From NCBI RefSeq assembly GCF_014189455.1, contig NZ_CP050296.1, positions 1-64,000 on the forward strand: DNA of 64,000 nucleotides, given 5' to 3'. This DNA is from Mesorhizobium huakuii (lineage in GTDB: Bacteria > Pseudomonadota > Alphaproteobacteria > Rhizobiales > Rhizobiaceae). The notes under the pieces are model-generated. The model saw only the letters and a list, made by a program, of their open reading frames with translations, searched no databases and was not told the origin of the DNA. The position numbers were made by a program, and so were the translations under genes. Shown in pieces: positions 47,126 through 55,530 of this stretch; position 1 is the first letter of the stretch, and each line of letters starts with the position of its first letter.

Positions 47126-47154
47126 ACTATAGGGAAAATCACGACACGCGGCAA
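47126..47154 (-). promoter_or_regulatory. Probable promoter of the cbtB-cobO operon
   Basis: TTGCCG (47154-47149), a 17-base spacer and TATAGT (47131-47126) fit a housekeeping promoter on the minus strand. The start would fall near 47119, immediately before the cobalamin aptamer. On the other strand, TTGACA at 47211-47216 could belong to a divergent promoter for the Rieske gene, but I see no good -10 for it. Confidence 0.6.
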
Positions 47155-47262
47155 ACCAAATTCCGCCGGCAAACAGCGCGATTGCGCCATGCCGTCGCGA
47201 GGCGCGACAATTGACAATTCTCCTGGCCGGGTGTCGGCTGGCATCTTCACTGGAAGCCAGCC

Positions 47263-48431
47263 ATGCAGCCCATTGCCAGCGAGCGCGCCCCCTACAACGG
47301 CCTGACCCAGGCCGAACCGACGCTGCCTTCATCGGCCTATTGGGATGAAGCAGCCTATCAGCGGGATCTCGATGCCATCTGGTACAAAAACTGGCTGCTC
47401 GTCTGCCGCGAGGCCGATCTCGCCCAGCCGCTTGCCTTCCGCCGATTCCGCATCGGCACGCAGGACATCATCGTGCTGCGCGACGACACCGGCGCGCTGC
47501 GCGCCTTCCACAACACCTGCCGGCATCGCGGCTCGCAGCTTTGCCAGGAGAGCGAGGGCCGGCTGAAGGCGCGGCTGATCACGTGCCCCTACCACGCCTG
47601 GTCCTATTCGCTGCGCGGCGACCTCGTGCGCGTGCCGTCGAAATCGTTGCCTGATGGTTTCGACAAGGCCGACCATCCGCTCTACCGCGTCGCGCTCTCG
47701 GTGTGGCGTGGTTTCGTCTTCATCAATCTGCAGGAGGATGCGGCGGGCTCCGCGCAGGCCTCCTTCGACCCGGCCTCCGGCAATCTCGGCAACTGGCCGC
47801 TGGAAACGCTGGTCTCAGGCCATGTGCTGCGCAAGGTGATGCACTGCAACTGGAAGATTTTTTGGGAAAACTTCAACGAGTGCCTGCACTGTCCGGGCGT
47901 GCACAAGGACCTGTCACGGCTGGTGCCGATCTACGGCCGCGCCTGATGAGCCGGCACGATGACCCCGAATGGACGCGCCATGCCGACAATGACGCGCCGG
48001 AATTTTCCGGCGGCCTGCGCGCCGGGGCCGAGACCTGGTCGCGCGACGGCAAGACGCATGGGCCGGTCTTCTCAGGCCTGACGCCAGCCGAACGCGCCGC
48101 CGGCCAGACCTACGCCACCAGCCTGCCCTCGATGTTCATCGTCGGTCATGTCGACTATGTCAGGACCGTGCGCCTTGTGCCGCTCGGCCCGGAGCAAACC
48201 GAACTTGTCGCCGAATGGCTGTTTACCCCCGAGGCCCTGGCCACGACCGACATCGACAACATCGTCGCCTTTGGCACGCAGGTGCTGGAAGAGGATGCGG
48301 CGATCTGCGAGGTCAACCAGAGGGGCCTGCGTTCGATGCGTCACACCGCCGGCGTGCTGATGCCCGAAGAGTACGACTTGCACCGCTTCCACAACTGGGT
48401 GCGCGAGCAGCACGCGGCGCTTTCTGCCTGA
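47263..48431 (+). pseudogene. Rieske non-heme iron oxygenase alpha subunit (GbcA-like), with a single-base frameshift
   Basis: The first frame contains the Rieske 2Fe-2S motif CRHRGSQLC...TCPYH (Cys86, His88, Cys108, His111) and the mononuclear iron site NFNECLHCPGVH (His209, His214). It stops at 47946 after PIYGRA. One extra G at GCGCC (about 47939) yields YGRGLMSRHDDPEW and continues to the stop at 48431, giving 389 residues, the normal family length. The second half includes VRLVPLGPEQTELVAEWLF and EVNQRGLRS as in glycine betaine monooxygenase GbcA and other Rieske enzymes acting on quaternary amines. A betaine-type substrate fits the demethylation genes elsewhere in the window but is inferred. 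No reductase partner is adjacent. Confidence 0.8.
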
Positions 48432-48434
48432 TCC

Positions 48435-49634
48435 TCACAGGGACTTCGGCAGGTAGCGCCACGTGACAAACCCGCAAACCGCCGCCAGCAGCCCGAGCGT
48501 GACGAACACCGAGCCCAGTCCAAAGAAGGCCAGCACCACCGAATAGACCAGCGGCGGCGTCAGCTCGGAAAAGTCGAGATAGGTGCGGTAGACTGCCGCC
48601 ATCTGCGCCCGCTCATAGGAGCGCACCGAGCGCATGAAGGCGGTCGAACCCAGCGCATCGAGCGCGATGGTGAAGAAGGCGCCACACAGCAGGAAAGTGC
48701 CGGTGAGCAGCGGCACGCTCTCCCCGACAGCACCCGCCGCCAGAAGCATTGCCGACATGGCGAAATAGGCAAATGTCATGGTGCGCCGGCCGCCAAAGCG
48801 TTGTCCGGCCTTGCCCCAGAAGATCGCCATGAACAACAGCGCGTTGCCGGCCGAAACCAGAAGACCGCCGGCCAGCTTGCCCTCGCCGGTGATCACCATG
48901 AACAGCGGCCCATAGACGAAGAACGTCGTCCAGAAACAGGAGCGGCCGAAGGCGATCAGCCAGGCAAGCCTCAATCTGGGCTGCGCGACGAAGCGGCCGA
49001 TATTGGCGAGCGGATTGGCCGGCCGTGTCTTGCCGGGCCGGATCGAAGGGTTGTCGCCAAGCCGATAGGTCCAGAACAGCGCCAATAGCGCCAGCGCGAA
49101 CACCGCCACCGCACCATGCGCGGCATAGATGCCGAAGCGCGTGTAGAGGAAGATGCCGAGCGTCGGCCCGCCGGTCCAGGCGAGCATCGACCACGCCATG
49201 CGCAGCGATTCGGCCTGCATGAAGTCGGTCTTGCGGATGTGGTCCATGATGTAGAGGTTGAGCGTGATCGAGAGCGCACTAGCGCCCATCACACGGCACA
49301 GCATGCCGGCCAGTTGCCCGGCCAGCGTGTGGGTAACGAAGAACAGCGAGCCTATTGCAAGGAGGCAGGCGCCTGCCGTGTAGACCCAGCGCCGGGCAAA
49401 GCGGCGGATCAGCATCGGCATGAACAAGGTCACGGACAGGCCGAGCAGCGCCACGATGGTGTAGAGGATCGAGACGATCTGCTCATTGTGCAGAATCTCG
49501 TAGGCCTGGATCGGGATGACACTCGACACCGTGGCGCGGGCGAAGGATTCGACCGCGTAGAGCGAGGCGAAGGTGCGCGCATCCGCGGCCTTGAGGGCCG
49601 GAAGCCAGATCGGATGGCGGACATGGGTGGACAT
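48435..49634 (-). CDS. MFS transporter
   Basis: This is a 399-residue inner-membrane protein with twelve hydrophobic segments. The half-repeat organisation, a central cytoplasmic loop (about 190-215, LGDNPSIRPGKTRPANPLAN) and charged loops such as MLIRRFARRWVYTAGACLLA support major facilitator membership. I do not recognise a substrate-specific subfamily. It is convergent with the Rieske oxygenase, with three bases between stops, and divergent from the acyltransferase-like gene at 49844. The start ATG at 49634 has no alternative nearby with better support. Confidence 0.82.
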   Translation of the reverse strand: MSTHVRHPIWLPALKAADARTFASLYAVESFARATVSSVIPIQAYEILHNEQIVSILYTIVALLGLSVTLFMPMLIRRFARRWVYTAGACLLAIGSLFFVTHTLAGQLAGMLCRVMGASALSITLNLYIMDHIRKTDFMQAESLRMAWSMLAWTGGPTLGIFLYTRFGIYAAHGAVAVFALALLALFWTYRLGDNPSIRPGKTRPANPLANIGRFVAQPRLRLAWLIAFGRSCFWTTFFVYGPLFMVITGEGKLAGGLLVSAGNALLFMAIFWGKAGQRFGGRRTMTFAYFAMSAMLLAAGAVGESVPLLTGTFLLCGAFFTIALDALGSTAFMRSVRSYERAQMAAVYRTYLDFSELTPPLVYSVVLAFFGLGSVFVTLGLLAAVCGFVTWRYLPKSL

Positions 49635-49843
49635 TGCTTCCCCAAAGCAGAATCACCGGCCAAATCTGCCGTGGTCGTTCCCGGACGATTAAGAGGAAAC
49701 CGACGTGTAACCGGCGAAAAGCGAAACCGGTCAAAGGCTTCCCGGCTCTGGCCTAAAGCGGCGCTTGATCCGATGCCCCGGCCTTCTTCTGTCCCGTCCA
49801 ACCGTGATAGTCCTCAGGCGGGGCTGAATCAGATCGCGAGACC

Positions 49844-50842
49844 ATGACCATCCATACGCCGACCGCACCCGTTCCGGAGCCATCAAAGCGCATCGTCGCC
49901 ATCGACATTGTGCGCGGCATCGCGCTGCTGGCCATGGCGAGCTACCATTTCACCTGGGATCTGGAATTCTTCGGCTACACCGATCCAGGCCTCACCGCTT
50001 TTGGCTGGTGGAAGATCTACGCACGCTGCATCGCCTCGACTTTCCTGTTCCTGGTCGGCGTCAGCCTGTACCTGGCTCACGGCCAGCAAATCCGCTGGAA
50101 CGGTTTTTGGAAGCGCTTTGCAATGGTTGCCGGTGCCGCGGTCGCCATTTCGGTGGTCACCCGCATCGCGACGCCGGACGGATTCATCTTCTTCGGCATC
50201 CTGCATGAGATCGCGCTCGCCAGCCTGCTCGGCCTCGCCTTCCTGTGGCTGCCGGCCCTGCTGACGCTTGTCGTTGCCGCGCTCGTGATCGCTGCGCCCG
50301 TCTATCTGCGCTTCGAGGCCCTGGACCATCCCTGGCTATGGTGGATCGGCCTATCGGCGACCAATCCACGATCCAACGACTATGTGCCGCTGTTTCCATG
50401 GTTCGGCGCGGTGCTTATCGGCATCGGCGTGGCGAAACTCACTTCCGCCTCCGGCCTGCGAGCGCGTCTGGCGAGCCTTGCGCCCGGCCGCTGGGCCAAT
50501 CCGCTGCTCTTCATCGGCCGCCACAGCCTCGCCTTCTACCTGATCCACCAGCCGTTGCTGATCGGCTGCGTCTGGCTGTTTTCGCAAGTCATGCCCGCCC
50601 AGGTCGAAACCCCGCAAGTCAATTTCCTGAAAACCTGCCAGCGCTCATGCGAGCAGACGCGCAACGCAACCTTCTGCACCAGCTATTGCAGTTGCATACT
50701 GACGACGATCGAGGGCGAGGCCACGCTTGATCGGCTTGAGAACAACGACCAGAGTGCGGAATTCCGGGCGCATCTGGGCGATCTGGCCGCCAGCTGCACG
50801 GCCCAGACCGAGGACAAGATGGACGAGGGAGGAACTCAATGA
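49844..50842 (+). CDS. DUF1624/HGSNAT-type membrane acyltransferase-like protein with Cys-rich tail
   Basis: This 332-residue membrane protein has about seven hydrophobic segments. The N-terminal AIDIVRGIALLAMASYHFTWD (about 19-40) is the hallmark of the heparan-alpha-glucosaminide N-acetyltransferase catalytic domain family (DUF1624), and FIGRHSLAFYLIHQPLLIG (about 223-241) is the conserved last membrane stretch. After that a soluble tail of about 80 residues carries five closely spaced cysteines (265, 269, 278, 282, 284; C-x3-C-x8-C-x3-C-x-C), which is unusual for the domain. Its stop overlaps the next start (ATGA), coupling it to the ICMT-like methyltransferase. The acyl acceptor is unknown. 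Confidence 0.8.
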   Translation: MTIHTPTAPVPEPSKRIVAIDIVRGIALLAMASYHFTWDLEFFGYTDPGLTAFGWWKIYARCIASTFLFLVGVSLYLAHGQQIRWNGFWKRFAMVAGAAVAISVVTRIATPDGFIFFGILHEIALASLLGLAFLWLPALLTLVVAALVIAAPVYLRFEALDHPWLWWIGLSATNPRSNDYVPLFPWFGAVLIGIGVAKLTSASGLRARLASLAPGRWANPLLFIGRHSLAFYLIHQPLLIGCVWLFSQVMPAQVETPQVNFLKTCQRSCEQTRNATFCTSYCSCILTTIEGEATLDRLENNDQSAEFRAHLGDLAASCTAQTEDKMDEGGTQ

Positions 50843-51315
50843 CCGAACCCCAGCCGAAGCCCGGGGTGATACCGTGGCCGCCGGTGATCTATATCACCGC
50901 CATCGCCATCAGCGTCGCCCTCGGTCTTTTCTATCCCCTGCCCTGGATCGGCGACCTTCTCGGCGACCTCCTGTTCGCCGCCGGCTGGGTGGCACTGTTC
51001 GGCGTCGCGGCACTCTGGTTCACTGCCATCCGTACCATGATCAGGGCCAGGACAACGCTTAACCCCAACGCAGTGCCGGATCACCTCGTCACCACAGGTC
51101 CTTTCGGCATCACCCGCAACCCGATGTATCTCGCCAACACGCTGCTGTTGATCGGCGTCGCCTTTGTCTCGGGGATCGTCTGGTTCCTGCCGCTGGCGTT
51201 CATCGCCGCCTTCGTCACGCAGAAGGTCGCCATCGAGGGCGAGGAAAAGGTGCTGGCGGCGAAGTTCGGCAAGAAATACCGCGACTACGCCAAACGCGTG
51301 CGCCGCTGGATTTGA
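50839..51315 (+). CDS. Isoprenylcysteine carboxyl methyltransferase-like (ICMT/PEMT) membrane protein
   Basis: This is a 158-residue protein with four hydrophobic helices. The C-terminal methyltransferase signature is clear: LVTTGPFGITRNPMYLANTLLLIG (about 83-106) and EGEEKVLAAKFGKKYRDYAKRVRRW (about 133-157). Bacterial members methylate small molecules or lipids using SAM; true prenyl-cysteine substrates are unlikely. It is translationally coupled to the Cys-rich DUF1624 protein, so the two probably act on the same lipid or glycan. Convergent with the MerR-type gene. Confidence 0.82.
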   Translation: MTEPQPKPGVIPWPPVIYITAIAISVALGLFYPLPWIGDLLGDLLFAAGWVALFGVAALWFTAIRTMIRARTTLNPNAVPDHLVTTGPFGITRNPMYLANTLLLIGVAFVSGIVWFLPLAFIAAFVTQKVAIEGEEKVLAAKFGKKYRDYAKRVRRWI

Positions 51316-51321
51316 ACAGCG

Positions 51322-51708
51322 TTACGTGTTGACGCCGAGCTCCACCAGCCGCTCGACGCAGGATTCCTCGGCCTGGTCGAGTTCGGCGAGCGTCTCCTCG
51401 AGGTCGCGGCGCTTTTGCCGGAGATCCTCGCGCTTTTCCTCGATGCGCTTGATCATCAGCTTGAGTTGACCGACCTCGCCCGGCGGCTCCTTGTACATCT
51501 GGATGATTTCGCGGATTTCGTTGATCGAGAAGCCGAGCCTTTTGCCGCGCATGATTTGCCGGATGAGATGGCGGTCGGACGGGCGAAACAGCCGCGTGCG
51601 GCCACGCCGCACCGGTTGCACCAGCCCCTCATCCTCATAGAAGCGCAGCGTCCGCGTCGACACGTCGAATTCGCGGGTCAGTTCGGTGATCGAATAATAT
51701 TCCCGCAT
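51322..51708 (-). CDS. MerR-family transcriptional regulator (LiuR-like)
   Basis: This 128-residue regulator has an N-terminal winged helix-turn-helix (YSITELTREFDVSTRTLRFYEDEGLV, residues 5-30), the RLFRPSDRHLIRQIMRGKRLGFSINEIREII wing and dimer region, and a C-terminal coiled coil rich in Arg/Glu. There is no cysteine pattern for metal binding, so it resembles the LiuR/PmrA group that controls branched-chain amino acid catabolism rather than metal sensors. No liu genes are in this window. The palindrome TTTACGTAAA (51820-51829) upstream is a likely autoregulatory site. The start ATG at 51708 is well supported by homology from residue 1. Confidence 0.85.
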   Translation of the reverse strand: MREYYSITELTREFDVSTRTLRFYEDEGLVQPVRRGRTRLFRPSDRHLIRQIMRGKRLGFSINEIREIIQMYKEPPGEVGQLKLMIKRIEEKREDLRQKRRDLEETLAELDQAEESCVERLVELGVNT

Positions 51709-51819
51709 TGTCGCTCCATGCCGGAAGCCTGGGCAACACCACGCGGCGTCGCCTTCTGTCCCGAACCAAACCCTTGCCCGCCGGAATCGACATGGCCCCC
51801 GCGCGAGCCTCGCACGGCA

Positions 51820-51829
51820 TTTACGTAAA
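51820..51829. promoter_or_regulatory. TTTACGTAAA palindrome, candidate MerR operator
   Basis: This is a perfect ten-base palindrome 112 bases upstream of the MerR start. On the minus strand it is embedded in TTGACTTTTACGTAAATG, so the operator would overlap a -35-like TTGACT. MerR-type proteins bind between -35 and -10, which fits, but the site is a sequence guess. Confidence 0.4.
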
Positions 51830-51952
51830 AGTCAATTGAGCAGGGCCCACACCCCAAGGCAATCGCATCGGCTTAACGTGCGTGAGGCTAAGTCGGAAAC
51901 ATCCGCCTGGAGGATGGACTCACTGGTCCTGCCGCCGCGGCATGAGAAGACG

Positions 51953-52759
51953 TTATTGTGGGACTTCATAGAGAATTTTCGCAACGCCGTGCTCCAGTGG
52001 CCGCAGGTCAAACCGCACGGTATAATCCTCTTGCCAGCCGGTGTCGGCCTTGCAACTGTCAACCATACTTGCCGCCTCGGCTTTGGTCAGAACGACCAGG
52101 AACGTCTTCAAATCCAGGATTTCAGCAACGTCTGCGATTTCGGAAGTCGGAAAGCCGGCGTCCGCCATCATCTTCAGCACAGTGATGTTCTCGGCGATCC
52201 CGTTTGTCCAAGATAGGGCAAACATCGCGGGTGCGATCGCCTGAAAGCATCGCTCCGTCCTTATGCGCATCGGCTCTTTTTCGCGAACAAGTGCTTTGAT
52301 CTGGTCCAGTTGATCTAGCGTCCGCGGTTTTAACGGAAACGTATACGCCGTAAGAGCCAGTCCGTTTGACGCGTCCGTGAACACGGTCCGGGCAAAGTCG
52401 GTCCAAGGCCGTGGCGTTCTCGCGCTGGGGCATGTCTGGCCGGCTTTTAAAGTATCGCCACCGGCGAGGCGCGCGTCGATCGCTTCGACCGTCGCGCGAT
52501 CGAAGCCGCTGCGCAGCGCCTCGGAAACAAACGTCTGACGTTCGCGCGCCCAGTTCGCATCGTTGGCCGTGGAAGCCTTGACGCAGGCGAGTTCCTGCTG
52601 GCGCAGCAACACCATGTAGTCCGCATTGAACAGTGCGACCGACTTAAGCCCTTGCAAAATATCAGCTTGTGAATAGGCGGAATCCGCCGCCGCCGGGCAG
52701 ACAGCGAACATCCCGAAGATCAGTGCAGTCATAAGTCGGAAGGATACCGCACCCATCAT
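51953..52759 (-). CDS. Secreted protein of unknown function
   Basis: This 268-residue protein starts at ATG 52759 behind an ideal AAGGAGG ribosome site and begins with a signal peptide (FRLMTALIFGMFAVCPAAADS, cleavage near residue 27). The mature part contains four cysteines (in ELACVKAS, QTCPSART, ERCFQAI and DSCKADT), which could form two periplasmic disulfides. I recognise no family. Base composition is visibly less GC-rich than in neighbouring genes and codon choice is less biased, suggesting recent acquisition. It stands alone between the MerR gene and mgtE, all on the minus strand but well separated. Confidence 0.72.
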   Translation of the reverse strand: MMGAVSFRLMTALIFGMFAVCPAAADSAYSQADILQGLKSVALFNADYMVLLRQQELACVKASTANDANWARERQTFVSEALRSGFDRATVEAIDARLAGGDTLKAGQTCPSARTPRPWTDFARTVFTDASNGLALTAYTFPLKPRTLDQLDQIKALVREKEPMRIRTERCFQAIAPAMFALSWTNGIAENITVLKMMADAGFPTSEIADVAEILDLKTFLVVLTKAEAASMVDSCKADTGWQEDYTVRFDLRPLEHGVAKILYEVPQ

Positions 52760-52947
52760 CGCGCCTCCTTGTTGCCAATCGACACGCAGATCATTCAATT
52801 CAAATACGGTGGGTGCATTTATCCGGCATTTCACGGACCGCCGGCCACACCGTCCATCTTGGGCAGTATTTTGGCGGAGGCAGAAGCATATATCGTCCGC
52901 CTGCCCGGCGGACCACAAGTTTCCGTGCCCCAGAGCGGCCTATGCCT

Positions 52948-54360
52948 TCACGCGACGCCGAACCACCAGGTGGCAAGGCCGAGGAAGGCGAAGAAGCCGA
53001 CAACGTCGGTGACCGTGGTGACGAACACCGCCGACGCCACCGCCGGATCGATCTTGAACCGGTCGAGCAGCAGCGGGATAAGGATGCCGGCCAAGGCGGC
53101 GACGAACATGTTGATGATCATCGCCGCCGCTATGATGCCGCCCAGATTGGGATCGTGGAACCAGGCCGCCGCGACAATGCCGATCAGGATGGCGAAGACG
53201 ACGCCGTTGATGAAGCCGACGCCCATCTCGCGACGGATGATGCGGCCGGCATTGTAGATGTCGATATCCTTGGTCGCCAGCGCCCGCACGGTAACGGTCA
53301 TGGTCTGCGAACCGGCATTGCCGCCCATGCCGGCGACGATCGGCATCAGCACCGCAAGCGCCACGATGTGCTCGATCGTGCGGTCGAACAGGCTGATCAC
53401 CGACGCCGCCAGGAATGCCGTCAACAGATTGATCAGCAGCCAGGGAACGCGCGAGCGCGAGGTCGAAAAAATGCTGTCGGAAAGCTCTTCGTCGCCGACG
53501 CCGCCCATGCGCAGCAGATCTTCCTCGGCCTCCTGCTGGATGACGTCGACGACATCGTCGATGGTCAGCACGCCGACCAGGTGCTCGTTCTCGTCGACGA
53601 CGGCGGCCGACAAGAGGTCGTACTGTTCGAATTCGCGCGCCGCTTCTTCCTGGTCCATCGTCGCCGGAATGGCGTGCCGCGTCTCGTGCATGATCTCTCC
53701 GACCTTGACCGTGCGCTTGGTGCGCAGGATCTGGTCGAGATCGATGGCGCCGAGCAGTTTGAAGGTCGGGTCGATGACGAAGATCTGGCTGAAACGCTCG
53801 GGCAGGTTCCTGTCCTCGCGCATATAGTCGATGGTCTGGCCGATGGTCCAGAACGGCGGCACCGCGACGAACTCGGTCTGCATGCGCCGCCCTGCGGTCT
53901 CTTCCGGATAGTCGAGCGAGCGGCGCAGCCTGATCCGTTCTGTGAACGGCAGTTGCGACAGGATCTCGTCCTGGTCTTCCTTTTCGAGGTCTTCGAGAAT
54001 GTAGACCGCATCGTCGGAATCGAGTGCCTGCACCGCCTGCGCGATCTGCGCATTGGGCAGATTGTCGACGATCTCCATGCGGATCGCCTCGTCGACCTCG
54101 GTCAGCGCGGAAAAGTCGAAATCGGCGCCCAGCAGCTCGACCAGGGCCCGCCGCTGTTCGGGATGCAGCGCCTCGATCAGGTCGCCAAGTTCCGACTGGT
54201 GCAGATGGTCGACTTCATGCTTGAGGGCCAACGTATCGCGGTCGGCGATCGCAGCCCCGATTTGGGCAAGGAAGGACGAAAGGACCGCACCGTCCTCGCC
54301 ATAGATGTCGGCGTGGGCGTCGTCAGCCGCCTTGGCGGAGATCGTCTGCTTGTCCTCCAC
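52948..54360 (-). CDS. mgtE: Magnesium transporter MgtE
   Basis: This is a 470-residue Mg2+ channel/transporter. Domains in order: MgtE-N superhelical domain (about 40-140, with ALHPEQRRALVELLG), two CBS domains (about 150-290, with FVIDPTFKLLGAIDL and VVDENEHLVGVLTIDDVVDVI), the plug helix and a five-helix membrane domain (about 310-470) that holds the conserved pore segment PIVAGMGGNAGSQTMTVTVRA. All metal-sensing acidic residues appear present. It is inner-membrane located and monocistronic. I see no M-box or other leader element in the short upstream region. Confidence 0.95.
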   Translation of the reverse strand: MEDKQTISAKAADDAHADIYGEDGAVLSSFLAQIGAAIADRDTLALKHEVDHLHQSELGDLIEALHPEQRRALVELLGADFDFSALTEVDEAIRMEIVDNLPNAQIAQAVQALDSDDAVYILEDLEKEDQDEILSQLPFTERIRLRRSLDYPEETAGRRMQTEFVAVPPFWTIGQTIDYMREDRNLPERFSQIFVIDPTFKLLGAIDLDQILRTKRTVKVGEIMHETRHAIPATMDQEEAAREFEQYDLLSAAVVDENEHLVGVLTIDDVVDVIQQEAEEDLLRMGGVGDEELSDSIFSTSRSRVPWLLINLLTAFLAASVISLFDRTIEHIVALAVLMPIVAGMGGNAGSQTMTVTVRALATKDIDIYNAGRIIRREMGVGFINGVVFAILIGIVAAAWFHDPNLGGIIAAAMIINMFVAALAGILIPLLLDRFKIDPAVASAVFVTTVTDVVGFFAFLGLATWWFGVA

Positions 54361-54404
54361 CAGCGCCTCCCGCCATCCCGGAAAAATTATGTCTCAGGTC
54401 TAGA

Positions 54405-54449
54405 GCATCGGACCTTAAAGCGGAAATCGGTTTCGCGGAAATCCGATGC
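54405..54449. repeat. Intergenic palindromic repeat (GCATCGGA...TCCGATGC)
   Basis: Eight-base inverted arms GCATCGGA (54405-54412) and TCCGATGC (54442-54449) enclose GCGGAAATCGGTTTCGCGG. This matches the style of the short extragenic elements that abound in Mesorhizobium and relatives. It lies in the 426-base gap 54361-54786 upstream of the LuxR-type gene; the remainder of this gap shows no convincing gene, only a small hairpin CCAGG...CCTGG at about 54680-54695. Confidence 0.65.
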
Positions 54450-54786
54450 ATCTCGCATGCAGGCGCGATTCGATTTGAGAACTTATCGCTCTAAGGCACG
54501 GAATATCAAACGAAACGCTTGCTCCACGCCACCCCGGTGAGCGCATCACGGATGCCTGACCCGGCAATGCCTCTCCCATCAAAAACCAGCCAATCCCGGC
54601 TTCAGATGGCGCGACAGCCGATGTCGCTGGGGGAAAGAGCACCCCAGCGCGGTTGGGGCAGAATTGTCATGATACGGGACCAGGCCTGAAACCTGGCCTC
54701 GGAGTTGCGGCACAACCAGCCCAGGACAAAAACGGCCCTTGAACAGCAAGCCCGGGAAAACGAGCAAGGCAATTGGCGACCGGCGC

Positions 54787-55407
54787 ATGCGCATTGTCGT
54801 CGCCGAGCGCAATCCGTTCGTCATATCGGCGCTGCGCGAAATGCTCGAATGCGACGGCCGCTTCGACTTGTTGAGCACCGTGCAAAGCGGCAAGCAATTC
54901 CTCGATCTGGCTATCAAGGGCGGGTTTGACGTCGCCATCGTCGGCTGGAAGCTCGCCGACATGGACGGCGCCGATGTGCTGGCCGAGGTACAGAGCCGCA
55001 AGCTCGATGTGCGCATCACCGTCTTTTCCAACGACCACGACATCGGCATCCTGAAACAATGCGTGCGGCTCGGCGCCCAGGGTTACTGTTTCCAGTTCGA
55101 CGATCCGGCCATCATCTTCGACACGATCCTGGCCGTCGCGCATGGCCGCATCTGCATCCCCTATATCGACATCAACAAGGTCAACGACACGCCGCTCGCG
55201 CAGCTCACGGTGCGTGAGCGCGAGCTGCTGGCGGTGCTTTCCGACGGCTGGACAAATCTGCAGATCGCCACGCGGACCGGCATTTCCGAGAATACGGTGA
55301 AGTACCACCTCAAGAATCTCTACGACAAGCTCGACGTCCGCAACCGGGCGATGGCCGTCGCGCTCTACGCGCGAGAGAGGCGTACCCAGAAGCAGCCGTT
55401 CGGGTAG
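54787..55407 (+). CDS. NarL/FixJ-type response-regulator-like protein with degenerate receiver
   Basis: This 206-residue protein has a receiver-like domain (about 1-115) and a LuxR helix-turn-helix (about 140-200: LTVRERELLAVLSDGWTNLQIATRTGISENTVKYHLKNLYDKL). The phosphoacceptor aspartate is replaced: the usual D-L-x-M-P strand reads VAIVGWKLADMDG, and the conserved lysine near GAQGY is also missing. The domain is therefore unlikely to be phosphorylated and may bind a ligand or stay constitutively active. I chose ATG 54787; the longer frame starts with a TTG at 54739. It precedes sgaA by 123 bases on the same strand and is the best local candidate to regulate the serine-cycle genes. Confidence 0.83.
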   Translation: MRIVVAERNPFVISALREMLECDGRFDLLSTVQSGKQFLDLAIKGGFDVAIVGWKLADMDGADVLAEVQSRKLDVRITVFSNDHDIGILKQCVRLGAQGYCFQFDDPAIIFDTILAVAHGRICIPYIDINKVNDTPLAQLTVRERELLAVLSDGWTNLQIATRTGISENTVKYHLKNLYDKLDVRNRAMAVALYARERRTQKQPFG

Positions 55408-55530
55408 GCCAACCGGGTAGGCTCGCCCCACCCGCGCGCGGCGAGATCTTACCCGCCAAGGTGTTGTTGGCTTTAGCCGTCGAAACGAAACTCCCCCCAC
55501 CGCTTTGCTGGATCAGGAGGAGTTCGCATC

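Noticed and set aside
52813..54540. A 575-codon plus-strand ORF opposite mgtE
   Set aside because: Antisense shadow: low-complexity, rich in Asp, Arg and Gly, no motif, fully covered by a complete MgtE.
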